A program made the position numbers and the translations under genes. A DNA stretch of 64,000 nucleotides, taken from the NCBI GenBank assembly GCA_964518635.1, contig CAZFGK010000008.1, positions 43,620 to 107,619 of the forward strand. Reading direction: 5' to 3'. This document shows, piece after piece, positions 23,943 through 32,019 of this stretch. The notes beneath the pieces were generated by a model that did no database searches, was not told the origin of the DNA, and saw only the letters and a program-made list of their open reading frames with translations. This stretch comes from CAZFGK01 sp964518635. Its GTDB lineage: Bacteria; Zixibacteria; MSB-5A5; GN15; FEB-12. Position 1 is the stretch's first letter; each line of letters starts with the position of its first letter.

Positions 23943-25832
23943 CTAGTTTGCGGGGCAGGTCGGGAGTGGAGTGCCGGTGCCAAAGAGGTGATTGACCAAA
24001 GTTGTCAGGTCCGCGAGATCAATAGATCCATCCGGACTGGCATCGACATTTGCCTCTTTCGGGCAGCAGGGCTGTTTGAAACTCAGGAAGAGATAGTCGA
24101 CCAGCAATACAAGGTCGACGATATCGACGGAAGTGTCATCCAGGCAATTCAGGTTTCCAGTGGCACCCGAACAAATCTGTGTGCTTCCGGTGCAACTGAC
24201 TGCCCCGCTGCTTCCGCTCCCACCGTTTGCAATGGTCGTATCGGAGACAAAGATTCTCCATTGTGCATTTGCAATAGATGTCGAAGTCACCGGCGTGGTC
24301 GAGAATTTTCCTCCTGTAAGCAACTCGTAGTATGTACCGCCAAGACCGACGTTGACAGAGGTCGTGGCAATTCGTCGGTCTGCCCCGCGGGCATATCGAC
24401 CAACAGCAAGAGTCTGTACTTTGCCTGAAATATTCGGATTGAGTAGGGAGACTTTGTGAATTGTGAATGTCTGCCCGGCAGGGTCGGTTCCGCGAGTCGA
24501 CTCATCACGAGCTTTCTGCGGTACGCCAAAATACTTCCCCCATGCTTCATCCCAGCTGGTCGTAGTGTCAGAAAGAGTGATTCCGTTGAGGGTACGGCTC
24601 TTCTGGAAGTAGACATTAATCTGGGGATGTGGGCAGAAACGATAGGTCGAGCCGGGATTCAGACAATCAAGCATGAAGCCGAGCGCATTCATTCGTGAAC
24701 GAGCAATAGTAAATCCATCCGCTGCGCTGGAATCGAACTGTCCGACTCGAATCGGCCAGACCCACATTTCGACGCCACTGTCGGCAACGGAGGCACAGGC
24801 ATGTGCCGCGTTGTCACAGAAAAGCTCCTGGCCATCTCCACTTGGATTGATGAAACAGTACTCTCCCAGGAGATACCCCTTGGTGTATTGGACGACAGTG
24901 GTGCGGGCTTCATTGTCCCAATTGGCAGTTGATGTATATGGACCGCCGGAACTCGCCCAGTTTGGAATGAGAAGTAAATTTGAAGCGCGCAGTGAATCGC
25001 CGAGAGTTTTCATCCACCCTTTTCGCAAGGAACGGAGTGAATCACGGATTTGCGTGTGGGTCATGGTGCTCGCCCAGGGGCGTTGCCAGGAGCTTACTGA
25101 GCCGGATTGCCAGTAATCGAGCCCGTTCTCTTTAAACGGAGCCATCAGCGGAAAGAGGCCATTGGCATTGTTGCCTGTGACTCCGATGATACCCTCTTCA
25201 TCCATCATGATGCCATCCGCCGCAAGCCCGGAGGCGAGATTCTTCATCACATAGGCGAGATAGGCACCGACATTCTTGTTTCGATAATCCCAGGCGAATC
25301 GAGTCTGGGCATCAGTAAATCCGGAATGCACGAGGATATTCCCCGGATTGGTGGTTCGCCACCAGGAAAATGCGGTACCATCAACGTCACTCGCACGAGC
25401 GACAACCGGAGTGGCGGTCGGTTTGATTCGCACGATCATCGAATCGAAATTGATCCCACGCGCAGAGGCCCAGTTCTTGACCGCGGTGGTTTCACTCGCA
25501 GGACGGCAGAAGAGATCGTAGGCGAGGACTTTCATGTTCGGGTTGATCGACTTCATGGCTAGGATGTCAGAACGGTTGCCGGTGCCGATCACTCCGTTGT
25601 AGCGATTCGCTACCCAGTTACGGAGGGCATCATCAGACCAGAGATCTCCGGACCCATAGGAGATTACTCCGACATTGAGTTGTCGGGATCGCGGAGAGGG
25701 ATTTGCAGCAAATGCTTCTCCTGCGCTGATTAAAATCAGCAGTGAAAAAATCAGAAATTGAAACAAGATAGAAACCTTGTATCTGTGAAGGTGCTGTTCC
25801 CCCCGAGCTTGAGTCTGCTTGGTCGTCATCAT
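23943..25832 (-). CDS. Secreted putative glycoside hydrolase with dockerin-like C-terminus
   Basis: A 629-residue exported protein from MMTTKQTQ: a long N-region, a hydrophobic core (ILFQFLIFSLLILISAG) and cleavage near AFA. Residues ~45-540 resemble the catalytic region of the 844-residue protein at 34087 (shared FTDAQTRFAWD, WWRTT, VGxYLAY). The DGIMMDEEGI stretch looks like a beta-strand carrying catalytic acids in a TIM-barrel hydrolase, perhaps of the GHL type; that is inference. The C-terminus is a dockerin-like pair (NLNCLDD..VDIVDLVLLVDYLF and NVDASPDGSIDLADLTTLVNHLF) ending PTCPAN. It is one of four dockerin-bearing genes here. GGGGA precedes the start. Confidence 0.7.
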   Translation of the reverse strand: MMTTKQTQARGEQHLHRYKVSILFQFLIFSLLILISAGEAFAANPSPRSRQLNVGVISYGSGDLWSDDALRNWVANRYNGVIGTGNRSDILAMKSINPNMKVLAYDLFCRPASETTAVKNWASARGINFDSMIVRIKPTATPVVARASDVDGTAFSWWRTTNPGNILVHSGFTDAQTRFAWDYRNKNVGAYLAYVMKNLASGLAADGIMMDEEGIIGVTGNNANGLFPLMAPFKENGLDYWQSGSVSSWQRPWASTMTHTQIRDSLRSLRKGWMKTLGDSLRASNLLLIPNWASSGGPYTSTANWDNEARTTVVQYTKGYLLGEYCFINPSGDGQELFCDNAAHACASVADSGVEMWVWPIRVGQFDSSAADGFTIARSRMNALGFMLDCLNPGSTYRFCPHPQINVYFQKSRTLNGITLSDTTTSWDEAWGKYFGVPQKARDESTRGTDPAGQTFTIHKVSLLNPNISGKVQTLAVGRYARGADRRIATTSVNVGLGGTYYELLTGGKFSTTPVTSTSIANAQWRIFVSDTTIANGGSGSSGAVSCTGSTQICSGATGNLNCLDDTSVDIVDLVLLVDYLFLSFKQPCCPKEANVDASPDGSIDLADLTTLVNHLFGTGTPLPTCPAN

Positions 25833-26273
25833 GACAGGGTCCCCGTGTGTCAGAGGTGTTCGACTTTTCCTGCCACACACACGCACCACACCATGGTGAT
25901 AACTGAGTGTTGAAATTGTCGCGCAGAGATTGCGGCAGGTTTAGATTTTGTATGTAATGTGCCGACGGTTATAACCGAGCTTCCTGTTCTCGGTTTCATT
26001 TCTTTTGCAATGAATGCAAAAAGAATCTCCCACATGTCGGCGAATTGAATGCAAATAACAGGTTCAAGACTCCGTCTGTCAATACAGAAAAATGGCGTCT
26101 TTCCTTGATTTTTCGCTCGTTTAGACGAAACAGTTTGTTGTCTGGAGAGCATAGCATCAGCTTGCGAAGATTTTCTTACTGAATCCTAACAGAACTAGTC
26201 AAAATGATGCAATCAGATGCCATCCGAGTAAAACTTGTTCATACATGCAAATAGATTCCGAAAAGTGAAGGGA
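25833..26273. promoter_or_regulatory. Intergenic region upstream of the 25832 gene with several palindromes
   Basis: About 440 bases without a gene. It contains the 12-base palindrome CGGTTATAACCG (25966-25977), an overlapping inverted repeat AACCGAG...CTCGGTT (25973-25998), and CTTTTGCA-ATGAA-TGCAAAAG (about 26001-26022). These could be operators or mRNA structures. No convincing -35/-10 pair with good geometry was found and no terminator for the LytTR gene. Confidence 0.4.
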
Positions 26274-27107
26274 CTATCTAGGAGACTTCGTGTGAGCGAG
26301 GAGATTCAGCTTGATCTGGGCATCAAGTGTGCGGCTGGTGGTGAGTTTCTGTTGATTGACCAGGGTGATTTCAAGAGTGCCAAAGGTGCCGGTGCGTACT
26401 GATTGAACGGCATCGTAACGAATCATGGCGTCACGACGGATTCGCGCGAACAGTGCAGGGTCGAGTTGCTGAGAGAGCATAGTCAAGTTACCGGTATACA
26501 GATGTGATTTCTGTGCCTGATGAATGCGGACATAATGATCTTCCGCCTCGCACCAGAGAACGCTGTCGACTGCTATTTTCAGAAATCCCTCCCGTGTTTT
26601 CACCACGAGCTGCACGAGATAGTCTGCGGTTTCAGCATCAACATGCTGATTTCGCTCCCCTTTGGTCGGGACGGTTGTGGTTCGCTCCAGTTGACGGATA
26701 ATCTCCCGCAATCGTGGCTGACGTTCTCGCTGGGGTCGGGTCGTAATCAATTCGGCTGCTCGTTGCAGTGCGGATTGGAATCTCGCGACGGTCGGTGGTT
26801 TCAGAACATAATCAAGTGCGCGGACATCAAATGCCCGTAGGGCATGATCACTATGGGCAGTGACAAAGATCACGAATGGCATCTGTTCAATCCCGACTTG
26901 CTCGATCAGCGCGAAACCATCCTGACCGGGCATCGAAATATCCAGTAGAACCAGATCAATCGATTGTTCGCTCAAGAGTTGATACGCGGAAGGGACATCA
27001 TGCGCCTTCCCGGCCACTTCAAATCCTGCTACTTCACTGATAAGCGAAGAGAGAAGCTCAACCGCGGGTGGTTCGTCGTCAACGATGAGAACGCGTAATG
27101 GAGGCAT
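26274..27107 (-). CDS. LytTR-family response regulator
   Basis: A 277-residue response regulator. The receiver domain (about residues 5-120) has acidic residues at DDE (10-12), the phosphoacceptor Asp56 in LVLLDISMPGQDG, and the switch Lys in ALDYVLKPPT. The C-terminal ~100 residues are a LytTR DNA-binding domain (ILWCEAEDHYVRIHQ-like stretch, MLSQQLDPALFARIRRDAMI). MPPLRVLIVDDEP at 27107 overlaps the 3' end of the kinase gene by 29 bases, so the two are co-translated. Likely targets are the neighbouring secreted-protein genes, by position only. Confidence 0.93.
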   Translation of the reverse strand: MPPLRVLIVDDEPPAVELLSSLISEVAGFEVAGKAHDVPSAYQLLSEQSIDLVLLDISMPGQDGFALIEQVGIEQMPFVIFVTAHSDHALRAFDVRALDYVLKPPTVARFQSALQRAAELITTRPQRERQPRLREIIRQLERTTTVPTKGERNQHVDAETADYLVQLVVKTREGFLKIAVDSVLWCEAEDHYVRIHQAQKSHLYTGNLTMLSQQLDPALFARIRRDAMIRYDAVQSVRTGTFGTLEITLVNQQKLTTSRTLDAQIKLNLLAHTKSPR

Positions 27108-28293
27108 GGGGAGTCTGAGTTGATTGAGGGGTTTCTGACAGATGGACTGTCTCGTCACTTTCACGAATAGGGAGGGTGACAGTTGCACTGAAAGCAGAGT
27201 CCCCCGATTCTACTTTCAACTGTGCATCCTGAGCATACAGCAAACGGAGTCGTTCAGTGGTAGCATGCAGACCAAGATGGGTTCGCTTGTGAGTCGGTTC
27301 GGTTGTTTGATATCGCCCCGCCGTCGTGCTGTTTCGCAGCACAATCACCAGAGATGATCCCTCTCTTCGCGCAGATATTCGAAGTGTCGTTGGCGAATCA
27401 AATCGAGCAACCGAATGTGTCACGGCATTCTCAATCAACGGCTGCAGGAGGAGTGACGGGACCTGCAGGGGAAGTGTATCTTCGGCGACTGAAGTTTCAA
27501 CCGCGAGACGATCAGGATAGCGAGCCAGGATGAGGGAGAGATACTCTTCGGTGAGTTCGATCTCCTCTTTCAGGGTGCAAAACTGTGATTCCCCCGCGAG
27601 CAGTCCCTGACGGAGATAATTGGCGAGTCCTGAAACAAGGTCGTAGGCCTGATGACGATCGCCGGTGAGTATCTGCGATGAGATGGTGTTCAGGGTATTG
27701 AAAAGAAAATGCGGATGCATCTGCGATCGAACCTGATCGAGCCGCGCAGTGGCAAGTTCACGTTCCAGTTTTTCTTTCGCAAGTGATGCGTCATGCATAC
27801 GGCGCATCTGCTCGGCGACATGCTCAACCGCGATGGTCAACCAGTAGCCGACATAAAAATAACCCCAGTGAGTCCAGAGAATCCAGTTGGCGAGTCGGTA
27901 GTAACTCTCGCCGACAATTGTCTTGGGTTGAGAGAGAAAGACAAGCGCGGCATAGCCAAACATGTATCCGAGAGTCACCACCAGACTCAGAACAAGGAGA
28001 ATAATCGTCCGGGGGATCTTGTGAGCATCGAGAAGCGAAAACCTCGCTCCAATCAGGAGCACTGCGGGTGTGATGATTCCCCAGAGCCACCAGACAATAA
28101 ATTTCCCTCGTATCAGTTGTGCCCAGGTGTATGGCTGCTGATCAATTAAAAGAGCCAGCCAGACAATTGCAGAAACCAGCCCAAGAAGTGTCCAGAAACC
28201 GGACGCAATCAGCCAGCGTGTCAGCCGGTTGGGGATGAGTTCGCGGAAAAGCACCAGTGCTGATGATTTGAGTATTGGTTTCCCTTTTGTCAC
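27079..28293 (-). CDS. LytS/YehU-type sensor histidine kinase
   Basis: A 404-residue kinase: about four to six N-terminal membrane segments (residues 28-155), a helix, then the His_kinase domain with QMHPHFLFNTLNTIS (phosphorylated His195) and an ATPase part with LLLQPLIENAVTHSV. It is the partner of the overlapping LytTR regulator. The start is a GTG with no ribosome binding site, but a TATCTT hexamer ends 6 bases upstream. The input signal is unknown; no extracytoplasmic sensor domain is visible. Confidence 0.93.
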   Translation of the reverse strand: MTKGKPILKSSALVLFRELIPNRLTRWLIASGFWTLLGLVSAIVWLALLIDQQPYTWAQLIRGKFIVWWLWGIITPAVLLIGARFSLLDAHKIPRTIILLVLSLVVTLGYMFGYAALVFLSQPKTIVGESYYRLANWILWTHWGYFYVGYWLTIAVEHVAEQMRRMHDASLAKEKLERELATARLDQVRSQMHPHFLFNTLNTISSQILTGDRHQAYDLVSGLANYLRQGLLAGESQFCTLKEEIELTEEYLSLILARYPDRLAVETSVAEDTLPLQVPSLLLQPLIENAVTHSVARFDSPTTLRISARREGSSLVIVLRNSTTAGRYQTTEPTHKRTHLGLHATTERLRLLYAQDAQLKVESGDSAFSATVTLPIRESDETVHLSETPQSTQTPHASITRSHR

Positions 28294-28299
28294 GGTAAG

Positions 28300-28305
28300 A
28301 AGATA
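28300..28305 (-). promoter_or_regulatory. -10-like hexamer for the kinase gene, leaderless geometry with a GTG start
   Basis: TATCTT on the minus strand ends 6 bases before GTG 28293. The same hexamer at the same spacing precedes the AraC-type gene at 9067. No good -35 is seen, and the 43 bases after the previous gene hold no terminator hairpin. Confidence 0.4.
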
Positions 28306-28336
28306 CGAAATGATCTTCAGAATTTGCCGATTTTTT

Positions 28337-30214
28337 TCAGCATCCTCCGAGCGGAGTGAAGCTGATGAACAGGTGATCGACGAGCGCTGTCAGATCACCA
28401 ATATCAACGCCACCGATGCCGTCGATATTTCCTTCATCAGCACAAGCCAGCGGAACAAATGAGATAAACAGATGATCGACCAGTGTGGTGAGATCGGCGA
28501 TATCGACTCCCTGCAGTGGGTCATTGTCGACATTGCCACGAGTGCCGACACAGCAGGACATCGTCACTCCGCCGTTACTCGATATCTCGGGAGTATAGAA
28601 TCCGGCAGACGAGACACACAAAGGAGCGTAGCCAGCGAATGACTGGACATTGACCTGATTCACCCCCGGCAGCTTGATAATTGGCGAACGGAACCAGAGT
28701 GAAAGAATTGGGCCGTTTCCTGTTGGGATAGTATTCGAACCGGTAGCACGAAGCCGTACCACCAGTTGCTTCATGGGGAGATTTGTATAGAGGGTGTCGA
28801 GTATTAATCCCGCAGTCCGCAGACCGGTCATTCGTATTGAATCAAGCGGAAGTGCCAATGATCCCGCCCATGAGATCGGGACTGTGATTTGTGTCAGTGG
28901 AAGATGAGTGCCGCCGTCAATATCGATCTTGAATTTCTGATTCGTTCCGACCTGGACGGTATCAAGTGCCAGTGTGTCCCCCCAGACCCAGATCATATTC
29001 GGATTGGGGCTTACCTGTGTCCCTTCACTGGTCTGCGTCGTGATAGTGACATCGTACTGACCGGCAGCTTGAAATGTATGTGATGGATTCTGGACATTGG
29101 CAGTCTGTCCATCACCGAAATCCCAGCTCCAGTCCGTTACGGTCAATGAACTTGACCCATTGAAATTGACCGTGAGTGGAGCTGGTCCGAATTTTGTAGA
29201 GACTGTTGCTGTCGCGCCGACTATCCAGCCCTTGATAGCTGAGTTTCTAAGCCAGCAGTGCATTCGTGCATGTTGTTGCGGAGTAAAGACCGTGTTGGCG
29301 GCACAGGTAAAGGGCCAAGTCGACATGGAATAGCCCATGATATTTTGATAGCCGGTGGACGGCCACTGTTGCCCGCTACAAGCGTCGGTGCCACCAGGAG
29401 GGGCGCAGATCCAGTTGAGAGGAGTCGGTTCGGTATCAGCGCAGAAATCACCAACCGTATTCCGATTGGAAACATTCATCCCTTCGTAACAGATTCCGCA
29501 AGGGAGAACTTCTCCCACTCCACGCTGAGTATGATCAAGTCCGAGGGCATGGGCGATTTCGTGAATGAACACCACTCTGCTCATCGGGTGACCAAATGCT
29601 CCGTCACCGGCGATCATGATTCCAAACTGGGAATTGATAACCGTCGGCTGATTCCACGGTTGACGCATACAGACACTCGCGCGATACGGGGCAGGTTGAG
29701 TAATAAATATGTTCAGTTGTGTTCCCGGATTGTCCGAGTAGAGCGCAAACATATTGAAGACATCTGAGAGATTATTGGAGTCAAACGGTACATACCGATA
29801 GTAGTCGTCATAGACCCATTCAGCGGCATAGACAAACTGGATACGATTCGGGACATAGTACATGTTGAGTGAATCGAAGTAGGCCTGCAGCATCTCCATC
29901 GTGCCAATCGGATCAGTGCTGTCGCCATTGTCGAAGAGATGAAAGCGAAGTCTAATAGTTGTGAACGTTTGACTCGAATCTGACAAATATTGATTTCTGA
30001 GTGATTCATCATCGCAGACCCCACGGTCGCAGGGGCCGATGGCTCCGGTGAGCATTTTCGGTTCGTTTCGGTTGAGTATGCGCTCAATTTCTCCGGTCAT
30101 GCAAGTGTGCTGAGCATTGACTGTACTCGCCATACTGATGACAATCGCTGCCGCCAGATTGAGAGCACACATGAGCAGTAACCTTCTTTTTTCTACTATA
30201 TGAAGGAGGGTCAT
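28337..30214 (-). CDS. Secreted metzincin (M43-like) protease with PKD, cohesin-like and dockerin-like domains
   Basis: A 625-residue exported protein. Signal peptide about 1-35; a metzincin catalytic domain with HEIAHALGLDH (zinc ligands His218, His222, His228) and Met-turn NIMGYSM near 293; a PKD domain about 335-405 (WSWDFGDGQ); a cohesin-like beta domain about 412-545 (LDTVQVGTNQKFKIDI, LTQITVPISW, GPILSLWFRS); then a dockerin-like pair 554-625 (NVDNDPLQGVDIADLTTLVD and NIDGIGGVDIGDLTALVD) ending Gly-Gly-Cys. A cohesin-like and a dockerin-like module on one chain is unusual. The start ATG overlaps the upstream stop as TGATG, with GGAGG 6 bases before it. Third gene of a coupled operon. 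Confidence 0.82.
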   Translation of the reverse strand: MTLLHIVEKRRLLLMCALNLAAAIVISMASTVNAQHTCMTGEIERILNRNEPKMLTGAIGPCDRGVCDDESLRNQYLSDSSQTFTTIRLRFHLFDNGDSTDPIGTMEMLQAYFDSLNMYYVPNRIQFVYAAEWVYDDYYRYVPFDSNNLSDVFNMFALYSDNPGTQLNIFITQPAPYRASVCMRQPWNQPTVINSQFGIMIAGDGAFGHPMSRVVFIHEIAHALGLDHTQRGVGEVLPCGICYEGMNVSNRNTVGDFCADTEPTPLNWICAPPGGTDACSGQQWPSTGYQNIMGYSMSTWPFTCAANTVFTPQQHARMHCWLRNSAIKGWIVGATATVSTKFGPAPLTVNFNGSSSLTVTDWSWDFGDGQTANVQNPSHTFQAAGQYDVTITTQTSEGTQVSPNPNMIWVWGDTLALDTVQVGTNQKFKIDIDGGTHLPLTQITVPISWAGSLALPLDSIRMTGLRTAGLILDTLYTNLPMKQLVVRLRATGSNTIPTGNGPILSLWFRSPIIKLPGVNQVNVQSFAGYAPLCVSSAGFYTPEISSNGGVTMSCCVGTRGNVDNDPLQGVDIADLTTLVDHLFISFVPLACADEGNIDGIGGVDIGDLTALVDHLFISFTPLGGC

Positions 30215-32019
30215 CAACATCCTCCGATTGGTGTAAAGCCGATGAAGAGATGATCGACGAGCATGGTCAGATCGGCGATGTCAATTCCTCCGATGCCGTC
30301 GACATTCCCTTCATTCGGGCAGTCAATTGGAGCGAAGGTAATGAACAGGTGATCGACGAGGGTTGTCAGGTCGGCGATATCGACACTCTCTGCTACGTCG
30401 TGGTCGATATTTCCTCGCGTGCCGAGGCAACAGCAGGCATCGCCGATGCCGTCATTGTCGGCGTCCTCCTGCCCGGCATTGGGTATCAACGGGCAATTGT
30501 CGAAGCAATTGATTCCATCACTATCAGTGTCTGTACACTCTGTAACGGAGAGGACCTGATCTGATGAGATAGAAGTAAGCAACGTCTGAATTCCGGATGG
30601 CCACTTGATTCTCAGCGAATCGATTGACGTTGCATCGCCGAGTCCAAACCATTCTTCAGGTCCCATCTGACCAAATCCGGTCTGCGCGACAATTTCGCGC
30701 ATCTGAAAGCGTGGTAGTCCTCCAATAGTGGCGTACACAATCAGACGACAACCGATTCCAAAGCGATTACTTGCTACACCTGTGCAACGAATCCCCAGCC
30801 AGTGATTACTGTTTCCATCATTGAGATAGAGGGCATTGTTCTGCGATTCATTCAGATTTCTGGCGAGGTAGATATCAAGATCTCCGTCACGTTCGACATC
30901 ACCAAACGCAATCCCATGTGACCAGCCGATATCAGTCACCACCGGACCCGTTGTCTCCAGCGTGAAAACCCCTGAGCCATTGTTCCAGTACAGACGATTA
31001 ATATCAGTCTGTGTATTGAATCCGACGGTCACCAGAAGATCGAGATCGCCGTCATTGTCCAGATCGGCAAATGCGCCGGAATTTGAGAATTTTCCGTCAG
31101 AGACTTCAGCACCGACTAGGCGGCGAGTGAATGTACCGTCCCCATTGTTGACAAACAGGAAGTCATTCTGCCCTGCCGTATTGGTGACAAACAGATCAAG
31201 ATCAAGGTCATTGTCGACATCTCCCCAGCAACCTCGGATACTTATCTGAGCCGGTGTAACAATACCGCCGCCGGTGATTCGTGTAAAAACTCCAGCCCCG
31301 TCGTTTCTATAGAGAGCATTTACCTGATTTACGTTGCAAACGAACATGTCGAGGTCGCCGTCATTGTCGTAGTCCCCCCACAATGATCCATGCGAACGCT
31401 CGGCATCGGTGGCAATTCTGCCACTGCTGATTCGAGACCAGTTTCCGGAGCCATCATTGTGTGTCAGCCAATTACGTTCAGTGGGAGCGAACCCATTTGA
31501 AATGAAGAGATCAAGTCGACCGTCATTGTCGTAATCACCAAAGGCACTGAAGTCGGTGTAAGTCGCGGTATCAGTCAGCAAAGGGTGACCGATTCGGGAG
31601 AACACACCAGATCCGTTGTTCAGATACATCTGATTGAATTGAAGTTTCCATGTCGACGTATAGGCATCGAGGTCGCCGTCATTGTCGACATCACCAAATG
31701 CGATGCCATCATAGCTCCCCAAAACATTGACCGATGTATCGGAGGTGATGCGGGTAAAGGTGCCGTCTCCATTGTTGGAATACATGAAATTGAGTGCGTT
31801 GGCACCTGCATCGGTTCCGCCGTTCCCGACGAGGATATCGGGGAAGCCGTCATTGTTCAGGTCAGCCAGATTTGCCGAACGGGAATAGCCCCCATCGGAT
31901 GTCTCCGGTGTTCCAGTTACTGGAGTGAAAGTTACCTGCGAAGAAGCAGGAATGGCTCCAATCCAGAGCATCATAATAGCAAGAGAGAGACTGAGTTGAC
32001 CGAGCTGTTTCAGATTCAT
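30214..32019 (-). CDS. Secreted FG-GAP/VCBS protein with ASPIC/UnbV, thrombospondin-3-like and dockerin-like modules
   Basis: A 601-residue exported protein. After the signal peptide come about seven VCBS/FG-GAP beta-propeller repeats (DVDNDGDLDAYT, GDYDNDGRLDLFI, with calcium-binding DxDxDG loops), an ASPIC/UnbV-like domain (NHWLGIRCTGVASNRFGIG to RIKWPSG), a thrombospondin type-3-like stretch (DNCPLIPNAGQEDADNDG), then a dockerin-like pair ending FTPIGGC. Surface adhesion or scaffolding is likely. The ATG at 32019 shares its A with the upstream stop (TGATG), and its own end carries the GGAGGA ribosome binding site of the next gene within Gly-Gly codons. Confidence 0.82.
   Translation of the reverse strand: MNLKQLGQLSLSLAIMMLWIGAIPASSQVTFTPVTGTPETSDGGYSRSANLADLNNDGFPDILVGNGGTDAGANALNFMYSNNGDGTFTRITSDTSVNVLGSYDGIAFGDVDNDGDLDAYTSTWKLQFNQMYLNNGSGVFSRIGHPLLTDTATYTDFSAFGDYDNDGRLDLFISNGFAPTERNWLTHNDGSGNWSRISSGRIATDAERSHGSLWGDYDNDGDLDMFVCNVNQVNALYRNDGAGVFTRITGGGIVTPAQISIRGCWGDVDNDLDLDLFVTNTAGQNDFLFVNNGDGTFTRRLVGAEVSDGKFSNSGAFADLDNDGDLDLLVTVGFNTQTDINRLYWNNGSGVFTLETTGPVVTDIGWSHGIAFGDVERDGDLDIYLARNLNESQNNALYLNDGNSNHWLGIRCTGVASNRFGIGCRLIVYATIGGLPRFQMREIVAQTGFGQMGPEEWFGLGDATSIDSLRIKWPSGIQTLLTSISSDQVLSVTECTDTDSDGINCFDNCPLIPNAGQEDADNDGIGDACCCLGTRGNIDHDVAESVDIADLTTLVDHLFITFAPIDCPNEGNVDGIGGIDIADLTMLVDHLFIGFTPIGGC

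Noticed and set aside
27793..28149. 118-codon plus-strand frame opposite the histidine kinase
   Set aside because: It is antisense to a clear kinase and has a low-complexity, non-protein-like composition.
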